A stretch of DNA of 16,608 nucleotides from Deltaproteobacteria bacterium (GCA_025357175.1 JANXPS010000206.1:1-16608); one strand, 5' to 3'. Counted from the first letter of the stretch, positions 1 through 7,584 are shown. Notes: a model not told the origin generated them from the sequence alone. Program-made: numbers and translations.

Positions 1-24
1 AGGCTTAAAGCGCCCTTGCCTGCC

Positions 25-1395
25 ATGTTTTTCGACACGCACGCCCACCTCGACATCCAGCCTCTGCTCGACGACGAAAACGACGTGGTGGCGCGCGCCC
101 GTGCCGCAGGCGTCTCGCACCTCGTCACCGTCGGCATCGACGTCGCCAGCAGCGGCCGCGCGATCGAGATCGCCCACCGGCACGAAGGCGTCTACGCGGC
201 CGTCGGCATCCACCCGCACGACGCCGGGTCGCTCTCGCCCGAAACACTCGTCGAACTCGACCGGCTCGCCTCGTGCGACAAGGTGGTCGCGATCGGCGAG
301 ACCGGCCTCGACTACTACCGCGACCGCTGCCCGCGTGACATCCAGCGCGCCGCGTTCCGCGAGCAGATCCGCCTGGCGCTACGGCGCGCTCTTCCGCTGA
401 TCGTCCACGACCGCGACTCCCACGAAGACGTCCTCTCCATCCTGCGCGAGGAGAACGCATCCGGGGTCGGCGGCATCCTCCACTGCTTTTCGGGCGACCT
501 GGCGATGGCGCGCGAAGTGGTCGCGATGAACTTCCTCGTCTCGATCCCCGGCACGGTCACCTACAAGAACGCCGAGGCGCTCGTCGAAACGGTTCGCGGC
601 CTCCCGCTCGAAAAGCTGCTGATCGAGACCGACTGCCCCTACCTCGCCCCGATTCCCCACCGCGGCAAAGGCAACGAACCCGCCTTCGTCCCGCTGGTCG
701 CCGCGAAGATCGCCGAAATCAAGGGCGTGACCGTCGAGGACGTCGCGAGGGTGACCTCGCTCAACGCGAAGCGCCTGTTCCGGATTCCCGTCGACGAGGC
801 GGTGCGCGTTTCCTACCGCATCCGGAATTCGCTATACCTGAACCTCACCAACCGGTGTACGAACGCCTGCGTCTTCTGCGCGAAACGGAACGATTTCCAC
901 GTCAAGGGGCACCTGCTGCAGCTGGCCGACGAGCCGACGGTGCAGGCGGTTCTCGACGAAGTCGGCGATCCGACCCGCTACGAAGAGATCGTGTTCTGCG
1001 GATTCGGCGAGCCGCTGCTGAGACTGGATGAGGTCAAGGAGATCGCGGGGGCGCTGAAACGGAAAGGGGCGACGATCCGGATCAACACAGACGGCCTTGC
1101 GTCGCTCGTCCACGGCCGCGACGTGCTGCCCGAGCTCGCGGGCCTCGTCGACGCGCTCTCGGTGTCGATGAACGCGGGCGACGCCGATACCTACGCAAAA
1201 ATCTGCCCAAACCGCTACGGCCCGCCCTCGTTCCCCGCGCTGCTCGATTTCCTGCGTGAAGCGCCGAAGCACATTCCGTCGGTCACCGCGACCGCGGTGG
1301 CGCTGCCGGGACTCGACGCCGAAGCGACGCGTGCGTTGGCCGAGTCGATCGCGGGCGTGACGTTCCGGCTCCGTCCCTACAACGAAGTCGGCTAA
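25..1395 (+). CDS. TatD family metal-dependent nuclease fused to a radical SAM domain
   Basis: The N-terminal half (about residues 1-255) is a TatD-type metallo-hydrolase TIM barrel. Visible metal ligands are the DTHAHLD motif (H6, H8), GETGLDYY (E92), H128 in VHDRDSH, H153 in HCFSG and D203 in ETDCPYLAP. TatD proteins are 3'-5' DNA exonucleases linked to DNA repair and turnover. The C-terminal half (about 265-456) carries CTNACVFC (C278, C282, C285), the CX3CX2C cluster motif of radical SAM enzymes, and a GFGEP stretch typical of the SAM-binding strand. A radical SAM protein linked to TatD is a recognised family; here the two are one chain. The ATG at 25 gives the usual TatD start (MFFDTHAHLD); a TTG at 16 in the same frame is less likely. 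Only 24 bases precede it, so the promoter is not visible. The substrate of the radical SAM part is unknown. Confidence 0.93.
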   Translation: MFFDTHAHLDIQPLLDDENDVVARARAAGVSHLVTVGIDVASSGRAIEIAHRHEGVYAAVGIHPHDAGSLSPETLVELDRLASCDKVVAIGETGLDYYRDRCPRDIQRAAFREQIRLALRRALPLIVHDRDSHEDVLSILREENASGVGGILHCFSGDLAMAREVVAMNFLVSIPGTVTYKNAEALVETVRGLPLEKLLIETDCPYLAPIPHRGKGNEPAFVPLVAAKIAEIKGVTVEDVARVTSLNAKRLFRIPVDEAVRVSYRIRNSLYLNLTNRCTNACVFCAKRNDFHVKGHLLQLADEPTVQAVLDEVGDPTRYEEIVFCGFGEPLLRLDEVKEIAGALKRKGATIRINTDGLASLVHGRDVLPELAGLVDALSVSMNAGDADTYAKICPNRYGPPSFPALLDFLREAPKHIPSVTATAVALPGLDAEATRALAESIAGVTFRLRPYNEVG

Positions 1396-1418
1396 ACGAC
1401 CGCTCCGCGCCGTCCGGC

Positions 1419-3203
1419 ATGAACCCCCAAGACGACGGCGCCTCGACCGCCGCACGCCGCAAGACCCTCCTGGTCTGCCTTTCCCTTGGCCTCCTCACAT
1501 TCCTCGCCTACGTTCCCCTGTTCTCAAATTCCTTCGTCAACTTCGACGACGGCCTGTACGTCACCGGGAACCGCGTCGTCCAGGCGGGCCTGACCCGGGA
1601 GGGAATCTCCTGGGCGTTCACCACGACCCACGCCGCCAACTGGCATCCGCTGACCTGGCTTTCCCACATGCTCGACGTCACCCTTTTCGGACTCTCCCCC
1701 GCCGGCCATCACCTGACGAGCCTCCTCTTCCATATCGCCAACACGCTGCTCCTGTTCCTGCTGTTCCGCAAGATGACGGGCGCCCTTTGGAAGAGCGCGC
1801 TGGTGGCGGCGCTTTTCGCCGTCCACCCGCTGCACGTCGAATCGGTGGCCTGGGTCGCGGAACGGAAAGATGTCCTGAGCGCCTTTTTCTGGATCCTGAC
1901 GACGTGGGCGTACCTCCGCTTCCTCGAACGGAGGCGGCCGGGCCGCTACCTGTGGATCGTGTTTTTTTTCCTGGCGGGGCTTTTGTCCAAGCCGATGATC
2001 GTCACGCTTCCGTTCACCCTCCTGCTGCTGGACGCGTGGCCGCTGGGGCGGCTGGGGCGGCTGGGGCGCCGTGCGACACCGCTTCGTCTCCTGGTCACGG
2101 AAAAAGCGCCGCTATTCCTGCTTTCCGCCCTGTCCTGCGTCGCCACCTTCCTCGCCCAGCGGATGGGAGACGCGGTGGTCACGCTGGCCGACCTCCCTCT
2201 GGGATATCGCATCGCGAACGCACTTTCGTCCTACGCCTCGTACCTGGCGAAGATGATCGTTCCGGCGTCCCTCTCGGTGTTTTATCCCTATCCGGCCGGT
2301 TATGGCTCCATTCCGGAACTCGTCACGGCCGCGGGGCTGCTGCTTTTCCTGTCCGGCGGCGCGGTCCTGTTGCGGAAAAAATTCCCGTGGCTGCCGATCG
2401 GGTGGCTCTGGTTCCTGGGAACGCTGGTTCCGGTGATCGGCCTCGTCAAGGTCGGCCCGCATGCCATGGCGGACCGGTACACGTACATTCCGCTGATCGG
2501 ACCGTTCATGATCTTTGCCTGGAGAACGGGGGAAATCGCCGATCGATGGGGAGTCCGAAGGGTCGTATCGGCCTCCGCGGCGGGAATCCTCCTCCTGGCG
2601 CTGACGGCTGCGACCGCGCGGCAGGCGGGTTACTGGCACGACGGCGCCACTCTTTTCGGCCACGCCGCGGATGTTACGAAGAACAACTGGGTGGCGCAGA
2701 TCAATCTCGGGGAGGCGCTTGCGGGGCAGGGCCGGCCCGGGGAAGCAATTCCCCATTACCGGGAAGCGATCAGGATCGAACCGGGTTCCGCCATCGCATG
2801 GAACGACATGGGGCAGGCCTTCAAGGAGCTGGGAAACGCCGAAACGGCGATCGATCATTATCGGGAGGCGCTCCGCATCGATCCGGAATACGCCATGGCG
2901 CTGTACAACCTGGCGGCGGCGTGCGACGGGCTCGGACGACACGAGGAAGCCATCCGGCATTACCGGGAGGCGATCCGGATCCGGCCGGATTATGCCGACG
3001 CCGTAAACGGACTTGGAGTGGCGCTGGCGCAATCGGACCGCGTCGCGGAAGCCGAGGCGAGTTTTCGCAAGGCGCTCGCGCTGGACCCGCACATGGAAGA
3101 AGCGCAACGGAACCTGGCCAGGATCCTCTCGATGCAGCGGAACGATTCGGGACATCAACCAGCCGGCGGCACCCTTGAACGCATCCCGCCACGTGGCGGT
3201 TGA
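1419..3203 (+). CDS. TMTC-like polytopic membrane protein with C-terminal TPR repeats
   Basis: 594 residues. About residues 17-400 hold many hydrophobic segments and the signatures of the TMTC/GT-C glycosyltransferase-like family: an acidic NFDD motif after the first membrane segment (41-44), a WHPLTWLSHMLD stretch, HPLHVESVAWVAERKD (136-151) and MADRYTYIP (350-358). Residues about 424-563 are four TPRs in a strict 34-residue register, three of them containing HYREA. Eukaryotic TMTCs are O-mannosyltransferases; the bacterial homologues are mostly uncharacterised, so glycosyl transfer from a lipid-linked sugar is an inference. It starts 23 bases after the TatD fusion and may be cotranscribed with it. 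There is no clear Shine-Dalgarno site before the ATG. The coding sequence contains a run of eight T (1962-1969) and three perfect tandem 9-mers (2042-2068), both kept in frame. Confidence 0.88.
   Translation: MNPQDDGASTAARRKTLLVCLSLGLLTFLAYVPLFSNSFVNFDDGLYVTGNRVVQAGLTREGISWAFTTTHAANWHPLTWLSHMLDVTLFGLSPAGHHLTSLLFHIANTLLLFLLFRKMTGALWKSALVAALFAVHPLHVESVAWVAERKDVLSAFFWILTTWAYLRFLERRRPGRYLWIVFFFLAGLLSKPMIVTLPFTLLLLDAWPLGRLGRLGRRATPLRLLVTEKAPLFLLSALSCVATFLAQRMGDAVVTLADLPLGYRIANALSSYASYLAKMIVPASLSVFYPYPAGYGSIPELVTAAGLLLFLSGGAVLLRKKFPWLPIGWLWFLGTLVPVIGLVKVGPHAMADRYTYIPLIGPFMIFAWRTGEIADRWGVRRVVSASAAGILLLALTAATARQAGYWHDGATLFGHAADVTKNNWVAQINLGEALAGQGRPGEAIPHYREAIRIEPGSAIAWNDMGQAFKELGNAETAIDHYREALRIDPEYAMALYNLAAACDGLGRHEEAIRHYREAIRIRPDYADAVNGLGVALAQSDRVAEAEASFRKALALDPHMEEAQRNLARILSMQRNDSGHQPAGGTLERIPPRGG
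2042..2068 (+). repeat. Three perfect tandem 9-mers inside the TMTC-like gene
   Basis: GCTGGGGCG is repeated three times without a mismatch, encoding the LGRLGRLGR stretch in a cytoplasmic-looking basic loop. The unit is a multiple of three, so copy changes by slippage would keep the frame. Confidence 0.85.
2754..3077 (+). repeat. 102-bp tandem repeats encoding TPRs
   Basis: The segments beginning at 2754, 2856 and 2958 (CATTACCGGGAAGCGATC-like) recur at exactly 102 bases, and a diverged fourth begins at 3060. Each encodes one 34-residue TPR. The first and third share nearly identical DNA over the HYREAIRI codons, which suggests fairly recent internal duplication. Confidence 0.85.
3186..3199. 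promoter_or_regulatory. Perfect 14-bp palindrome before the transglutaminase gene
   Basis: CCGCCACGTGGCGG is a perfect palindrome in the last codons of the TMTC-like gene. It abuts a -35-like TTGAAC (3200-3205). It could be a dimeric regulator site or simply coding sequence (PPRGG). There is no T-run, so it is not a terminator. Confidence 0.35.
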
Positions 3204-3230
3204 ACGGGCGGTACGGTAAAGCGTGATAAA
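3200..3230 (+). promoter_or_regulatory. Possible promoter of the transglutaminase-like gene
   Basis: TTGAAC (3200-3205) is followed after 18-19 bases by TGATAA/GATAAA (3224-3230). Transcription would begin within a few bases of the ATG at 3239, giving a leaderless or nearly leaderless message. This fits the lack of a Shine-Dalgarno site there. Confidence 0.4.
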
Positions 3231-3238
3231 ATCCACCC

Positions 3239-3871
3239 ATGAAGCCCGGAATCGTTGCCACCGCTGCCGTCGTGTTCCTTGTATCGTTCGGGGGAGGCTT
3301 TCTCGCCGGAAACCGTTCGTTCCTGTCGAAGGGAAACACGACCTTCCACGACATCCGCATCAACCACATCCGGGATTTCCTGGCGCTCATCGATCCGAAT
3401 GACCGGGCGATCCGCTCGCTGGCGGCGCAGCTCGGGACGCCGGAGGCCGCCTACGCCTTCGTCCGGGACCGGATTCGATTCGTTCCAAACTCCCGCAACG
3501 TCTCCTCTGCGGCCGTCCTCGGGGACGGTGAAGGAAGCTGCGTGGGGAAGGCGGCCCTTCTCTGCAGCCTCTACCGCGCGATGGACCTCCCGCCCACCGC
3601 GGTCCGGATCGTCACCGGAGAGGTCGTCGCGTCCGGTTCACGGTCCGACCACGCATGGGTCGACCTGGAATACCATGGCGCCTGTATCCAGCAGGACGTC
3701 TCCGGGATGCTCGGAAGCTTCGATTTCGCGCAGTTTCCAGACAGGGAGTACAGCCGGGCATTCGTGGTGGACGAGGATTTCTGCTTCAACGACAAGACGT
3801 TCGCGGTCGTTTCCCAGCTGAACCTCCTGCGGGGAAATCCCCTGGAAGGTGTCCACGGAGCCCCGCAATAG
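3239..3871 (+). CDS. Membrane-anchored transglutaminase-like protein
   Basis: 210 residues. Residues 6-24 are a hydrophobic, Gly-rich signal anchor. A papain-fold transglutaminase core follows: the Cys motif GEGSCVGKAALLCSLYRAM (C101), the His motif SDHAWVDLEY (H138) and an Asp in QQDVSG (D153), in the order and spacing of the family's catalytic triad. In bacteria such exported proteins may act as peptidases or cross-linkers, but no substrate can be read here. The gene begins 35 bases after the TMTC-like gene, with a possible promoter of its own, and ends 6 bases from the convergent glycosylase gene. The start is the ATG directly before the signal anchor; no ribosome-binding site is evident. 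The family call is firm, the function unknown. Confidence 0.85.
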   Translation: MKPGIVATAAVVFLVSFGGGFLAGNRSFLSKGNTTFHDIRINHIRDFLALIDPNDRAIRSLAAQLGTPEAAYAFVRDRIRFVPNSRNVSSAAVLGDGEGSCVGKAALLCSLYRAMDLPPTAVRIVTGEVVASGSRSDHAWVDLEYHGACIQQDVSGMLGSFDFAQFPDREYSRAFVVDEDFCFNDKTFAVVSQLNLLRGNPLEGVHGAPQ

Positions 3872-3877
3872 CATCCG

Positions 3878-4450
3878 CTATCCGCCTGAGCCATCGAGGC
3901 GGCGGAAGCAGGTCGCCAGGTGGTCGTTCACCATTCCCGTCGCCTGCATGAAGGCATAGCAGATCGTCGGCCCCACGAAGGTGAAGCCGCGGCGCAGAAG
4001 TTCCCGGCTCATCGCACGCGAGGCGTCGGTCTGCGCGGGGATTTCGGACATCTCGCGCCAGCGGTTGTCGACGGGCTCCCCGCCGACGAAATCCCACAGG
4101 AACCCCGACAGCGATCCCTTTTCCTCGACCAGCTTCAGGACGGCCCGCGCGTTGCGGATCGCGCCATGGACCTTGAGCCGGTTGCGGACGATGCCGGGAT
4201 CGGCCAGCAGCCGGGCCGCGTCGGCATCGGTGAAGCGGGCCACTTCCGCGACGGCGAAACCGGCGTACAGCCGCCGGTAGGCTTCCCGCTTTCGCAGGAT
4301 CGTCGACCACGAAAGCCCGGCCTGGGCCCCTTCGAGAACCAGGAACTCGAACAGCGCCCGGTCGTCGCGCTGCGGCGTCCCCCACTCCTCGTCGTGGTAC
4401 CGGATCATCAGCGGATCTACGTCCGCCCAGGGGCACCGGATCGTGGTCAT
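3878..4450 (-). CDS. tag: DNA-3-methyladenine glycosylase I
   Basis: 190 residues, the normal size of Tag (E. coli about 187). This enzyme excises 3-methyladenine from alkylated DNA and starts base-excision repair. The sequence follows E. coli Tag along its length: the zinc ligands correspond to C6 (RCPW), H19 (YHDEEW), H177 and C181 (NDHLATC), with LEGAQAGLSW containing the active-site Glu (E40) and FVGPTICYAFMQATG near the C-terminus. The ATG at 4450 is chosen because MTTIRCPW matches the family start; the frame is open upstream, but that region lies over the neighbouring gene. It is the last gene of a minus-strand operon, 14 bases after the exoribonuclease stop. Its own stop lies 6 bases from that of the convergent transglutaminase gene. 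Confidence 0.96.
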   Translation of the reverse strand: MTTIRCPWADVDPLMIRYHDEEWGTPQRDDRALFEFLVLEGAQAGLSWSTILRKREAYRRLYAGFAVAEVARFTDADAARLLADPGIVRNRLKVHGAIRNARAVLKLVEEKGSLSGFLWDFVGGEPVDNRWREMSEIPAQTDASRAMSRELLRRGFTFVGPTICYAFMQATGMVNDHLATCFRRLDGSGG

Positions 4451-4464
4451 TTCATTTGCCCGGC

Positions 4465-5433
4465 TTACTTCTGGAACTGCCCGGAAAACAGGTAGCGCTC
4501 GAACATCCGCTGGTAGTCGGTCCAGCGGGCGCCCTCGCGAAGCTCTTCCATCGCATCGGTGAAGGCGGCGGCCTTCGCGTCCATGTTCTCGACGAAGTGG
4601 AGCAGGATCGCCTCGAGCGTCTTGGGCCGCTTGGGGGAACCGTATTCGAGCTCGCCGTGGTGCGAAAGGATCATGTGCTTGAGCAGCGTCCGCTTCTCGT
4701 CGGGAAATCCGGGGAGCGCGTCGCACTGGCGGGATACCCACTCGGCCCCCATGTAAAGGTGTCCCAGCAGCCGCCCTTCGTCGGTGTAGTCGAACGCGCC
4801 GGCATAGGAAAGTTCCTCGACCTTGCCGATGTCGTGGAGCAGCGCGCCCGCGACGAGCAGATCTCCGTTCAGTCCTTCATAGTGCCCCGCGAGGAATGCG
4901 CAGATCGTGGCAGCCGACACGGTGTGCTCCATCAGCCCGCCGATGTAGTCGTGGTGCATGGTCTTGCCGCCCGGCGCCTGCCGGAAGCGGCGTGCCATGT
5001 CGGTCTCTGGGGGATCGGGAAAGACGGCGCGGAGGAGCCTCGACAGGTCCGGGTCCGTGACGCCGGCGACCAGCCCCTGCAGCTTCGCCCAGAGCGGTTC
5101 GATCCCCTGGCGCGTCACCGGCATGAATTCGCCCAAGTCGACGTTTTCTAGCTCGGCCTTGCGGACGTCGTTCACCTTGACCTGGATGCGCCCCTGGTAG
5201 ACGATCGCCATGCCCGACGCCTCGACGATGTCGTCGCGTTCGAACCGCTTCGAAAGTTCTTCGGCGCGATCCCACACCCGGCATTCGAGCTGCCCGGTCC
5301 GGTCGCGAAGCGTGAGGCTCAGGTACTGCTTCCCGGTGTTGCTCGCAAGCAGCGCCTTGTTGCCCACGAGGAAGAGCTCCTTGACGTATTCGCCTTCCTT
5401 GATGTCCTTTACGTACTTCTCCTTCGTCGCCAT
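4465..5433 (-). CDS. YhaM-like 3'-5' exoribonuclease (OB fold plus HD domain)
   Basis: 322 residues. Residues about 10-95 form an OB-fold nucleic-acid-binding domain (ASNTGKQYLSLTLRDRTGQLECRVWD region). Residues about 155-300 form an HD phosphohydrolase domain with H170 (MEHT), H200-D201 (LLHDIGK), H258-H259 (LSHHGELEYGSP) and D285 (ENMDAK). This order and length match Bacillus YhaM, a Mn-dependent 3'-5' exonuclease, so degradation of RNA or single-stranded DNA in the cytoplasm is the likely role. It lies 26 bases after the FAD-dehydrogenase stop and 14 bases before tag, probably one transcript. A GGGG stretch about 9 bases before the ATG may serve as a weak ribosome-binding site. Specificity and physiological target cannot be read from the sequence. 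Confidence 0.9.
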   Translation of the reverse strand: MATKEKYVKDIKEGEYVKELFLVGNKALLASNTGKQYLSLTLRDRTGQLECRVWDRAEELSKRFERDDIVEASGMAIVYQGRIQVKVNDVRKAELENVDLGEFMPVTRQGIEPLWAKLQGLVAGVTDPDLSRLLRAVFPDPPETDMARRFRQAPGGKTMHHDYIGGLMEHTVSAATICAFLAGHYEGLNGDLLVAGALLHDIGKVEELSYAGAFDYTDEGRLLGHLYMGAEWVSRQCDALPGFPDEKRTLLKHMILSHHGELEYGSPKRPKTLEAILLHFVENMDAKAAAFTDAMEELREGARWTDYQRMFERYLFSGQFQK

Positions 5434-5459
5434 CGTCCGTATGCCCCTTGTCCGTCGAT

Positions 5460-7052
5460 TTATTTTGTAAGTGTTTCGAGAATGCGAAGCGCCGCCCGGA
5501 TGCCGTCGACGGCCGAGGAAACGATGCCGCCCGCGTGGCCGGCCCCCTCCCCGACGGGATAGAGTCCCCTGACGGTAACCGACTCGTAATTGTCACGCGA
5601 AAGCTGGACCGGCGACGAGGTGCGCGATTCGACCGCGTAGAGCGTAGCCCCTTCCGTTGCGAAGCCTCGCATCGTCTGGCCGAACCGTCGCAGCCCCGCG
5701 CGAAGATCGTCTTCGACGGCGGCGGGGAGAATCCCGCGGAGGTCCGAAGGCACGACCGCGGCCGCGAGGGCGCCGCTCCGGGTGAGCGGAATGTCCCGGC
5801 CGGAGGTGAATGCCATCAGGTTGGCCGCCGGAATGCCATACCCGCCGCCCCCCGCCCGGAATGCGGCCTGCTCGATCCGCTCCTGGAACGCGAGGCCGGC
5901 CAGGACACCGCCCTCCCCGCCGAAGTCGCCGGCATCGACTGCCGCGACGATCCCGCTGTTGGCGAAGCCCGAATCGCGCCGGTTGGCGCTCATCCCGTTG
6001 ATCGGGAGCCCGCCGGCTTCCGATGAGGACGTGATCACGCGGCCCCCGGGACACATGCAGAACGAATAGATGCTTCTCCCGGACGGCGCCCTGGCCGCCA
6101 GCCGGTAGTCCGCCGGAGGAAGCGCTTCGTGCCCGGCCATTTCGCCGTACTGTATCCGGTCGATCAGCGGCTGCTTGTGCTCGACTCGGAATCCGACCGC
6201 GAACGGCTTGGCCGACATCGCGACGCCGCGGGCGTGCAACATCCGAAGCGTGTCGCGAGCGGAGTGTCCCGCCGCGAACACCAGCGACTCGCACGGAATC
6301 TCCTCGCCGGATGCGAGGCGGACCGCCCGCACCCGGCCGTCCGTCACCACCAGGTCGTCCACCCGGGCGGAGAAGCGAATTTCCCCGCCCAGCTCGGACA
6401 GTTCGGCGCGCATCTTCCCGCAGAACCGGAGCAGGCGGTCGCTGCCGACGTGCGGCTTGGCCTCGATCGACAGGCCGGGCAGGTCCGCGAATTCCTCGAA
6501 CATCGAGACGACGTGCCCGACCAGGGGATCGCCGATCCGGGTGGTGAGCTTGCCGTCCGAAAAGGTGCCCGCGCCGCCTTCGCCGAACTGGACGTTGCTC
6601 TCGGGATCGAAGGCTCCCGAAGCCCAGAAGGCGCTGACGTCGCGCTGGCGCTGTCCCGCCGGACGCCCCCGCTCGAGCAGCAGCGGCCTCGCTCCGAAAC
6701 GTGCGAGCGTCAGCGCCGCGAAAAGGCCTGCGGGGCCGGCGCCCACGACCACCGGCCGAACTTGCGGCGGCGCCACCGCTCCCCGTTCGAACGGATCGGG
6801 TTCGGGGGAAAACAGGCGGGCCTGGGGAACCCTCGCGCACACCCGCGCCTCCAGTTCCTCCGACGAAAGCTGGCACTCGACCGCGTAGACCAGGCGGACG
6901 TTTCCCGAGCCGCGGGCGTCGAGACCGCGGCGCACGATGGAAAACCGGATCATCTCGACCGTGGGAACGCCTATAATCGTTAAAAAGCGCGAACCGAGTT
7001 CCCGTTCCGAAAAATCCAGCGGTACCCGGATGTCAGACATGCGAATAGCCAA
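5460..7052 (-). CDS. FAD-dependent dehydrogenase, COG2509 family
   Basis: 530 residues, the usual size for this family of uncharacterised FAD-dependent dehydrogenases. An N-terminal domain (about 1-95) precedes the Rossmann dinucleotide motif VVVGAGPAGL (101-110), with an acidic residue at the end of the second strand (E127 in LLERG). Family motifs follow: SNVQFGEGGAGTFSDGKL, FAAGHSARD, SFCMCPGGRV and the C-terminal GLYPVGEGAGHAGGI, which closes the FAD site. Electron donor and substrate are unknown. I choose the TTG at 7052 because GGGAGG (complement of 7062-7067) lies 9 bases upstream; the in-frame ATG at 7040 would be 21 bases from it. With either start, the 5' end overlaps the divergent lipoprotein gene. 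It is the first gene of the minus-strand operon with the exoribonuclease and tag. Confidence 0.92.
   Translation of the reverse strand: MAIRMSDIRVPLDFSERELGSRFLTIIGVPTVEMIRFSIVRRGLDARGSGNVRLVYAVECQLSSEELEARVCARVPQARLFSPEPDPFERGAVAPPQVRPVVVGAGPAGLFAALTLARFGARPLLLERGRPAGQRQRDVSAFWASGAFDPESNVQFGEGGAGTFSDGKLTTRIGDPLVGHVVSMFEEFADLPGLSIEAKPHVGSDRLLRFCGKMRAELSELGGEIRFSARVDDLVVTDGRVRAVRLASGEEIPCESLVFAAGHSARDTLRMLHARGVAMSAKPFAVGFRVEHKQPLIDRIQYGEMAGHEALPPADYRLAARAPSGRSIYSFCMCPGGRVITSSSEAGGLPINGMSANRRDSGFANSGIVAAVDAGDFGGEGGVLAGLAFQERIEQAAFRAGGGGYGIPAANLMAFTSGRDIPLTRSGALAAAVVPSDLRGILPAAVEDDLRAGLRRFGQTMRGFATEGATLYAVESRTSSPVQLSRDNYESVTVRGLYPVGEGAGHAGGIVSSAVDGIRAALRILETLTK
6972..6977 (+). promoter_or_regulatory. 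Possible -10 element for the LEA14-like lipoprotein gene
   Basis: A consensus TATAAT lies about 60 bases before the lipoprotein start, inside the opposite-strand coding region of the FAD dehydrogenase. No good -35 hexamer is seen 16-18 bases upstream, so the call is weak. Confidence 0.35.
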
Positions 7053-7557
7053 GTGGTACTACCTCCCGATGGTCGTTCTGTTCGCCGCGCTCCCCATGAC
7101 GGGCTGCCGGCAAATGATCAAAGAGGCGTTCAAGACGCCGAAAGTCGAACTGCTCGAAGTCGAGCTCGATTCGAATCCCTCGAAAGACGCCAGGACGCCG
7201 TGGCGATTCGTACTGACGATGACGGTCGACAACCCGAACCCTTACCCCCTGAGCGTGAGCCGCTTCGTCTACACGGGCATGATCGGCGGAGAGGTGGTCG
7301 CCGAGGGGGAGCAGGCCGACGAAACCCGCATCGCGGCGTCGGGCGTGACGACCGTCAGGGTGCCCATCACGTTGAAACCGGGCGCATTCGAGACCGCGGC
7401 CCGGCAGGTGATCACGAAAAAATCGCTCTCTTGGGAAATCAACGGCGCGATCGGCCTGCAGACGCACTTGATGGGCGTCGTGCGGATCCCCTTCTCGAAA
7501 AGCGGCAACTACGACATGTTCTATATCCTCAAGCGGATGGGAATCGGCCTCAATTGA
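7039..7557 (+). CDS. LEA14-like (LEA type 2) lipoprotein
   Basis: 172 residues from the ATG at 7039; an ATG at 7030 would add three. The N-terminus MRIAKWYYLP is followed by a hydrophobic stretch and an MTGC lipobox-like site (C23), which indicates an envelope lipoprotein, although Met at -3 is not ideal. The remainder has the LEA2/WHy pattern: VELLEVEL, then TMTVDNPNPYPLSVSRFVYTG (the conserved N-P-N-P-Y-P core), GVTTVRVPITLKPG and a C-terminal VVRIPFSKSG strand. Proteins of this type have a single immunoglobulin-like beta-sandwich, and their bacterial role is poorly defined. The start lies within the opposite-strand start region of the FAD dehydrogenase, and no Shine-Dalgarno site is seen. 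The stop codon sits inside the -35 element of the gap promoter. Confidence 0.82.
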   Translation: MRIAKWYYLPMVVLFAALPMTGCRQMIKEAFKTPKVELLEVELDSNPSKDARTPWRFVLTMTVDNPNPYPLSVSRFVYTGMIGGEVVAEGEQADETRIAASGVTTVRVPITLKPGAFETAARQVITKKSLSWEINGAIGLQTHLMGVVRIPFSKSGNYDMFYILKRMGIGLN

Positions 7558-7583
7558 CCTTCTCATCATTATAAGGGTATAAT
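7554..7583 (+). promoter_or_regulatory. Strong sigma70-type promoter of gap
   Basis: TTGACC (7554-7559; 5 of 6 to consensus) and a perfect TATAAT (7578-7583) are separated by 18 bases. The predicted start is near 7590, leaving a leader of about 37 bases with an AGAGGGAG ribosome-binding site before the ATG at 7627. The -35 overlaps the stop codon of the preceding lipoprotein gene. Confidence 0.85.
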
Positions 7584-7584
7584 C

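Noticed and set aside
2754..3077. 102-base periodic repeats considered as a possible CRISPR or mobile repeat
   Set aside because: The period equals one 34-residue TPR and the frame is maintained, so they are protein-coding repeats.
3186..3199. CCGCCACGTGGCGG considered as a terminator for the TMTC-like gene
   Set aside because: There is no loop-sized centre and no T-run after it.
2112..3236. Minus-strand open frame of 374 codons opposite the TMTC-like gene
   Set aside because: Antisense of a TPR and membrane coding region; no domain recognisable and no ribosome-binding site.
5460..7052. FAD protein considered as a GidA/TrmFO-type tRNA-modifying enzyme
   Set aside because: Motifs such as SNVQFGEGGAGTFSDGKL and GLYPVGEGAGHAGGI are those of the COG2509 dehydrogenases.
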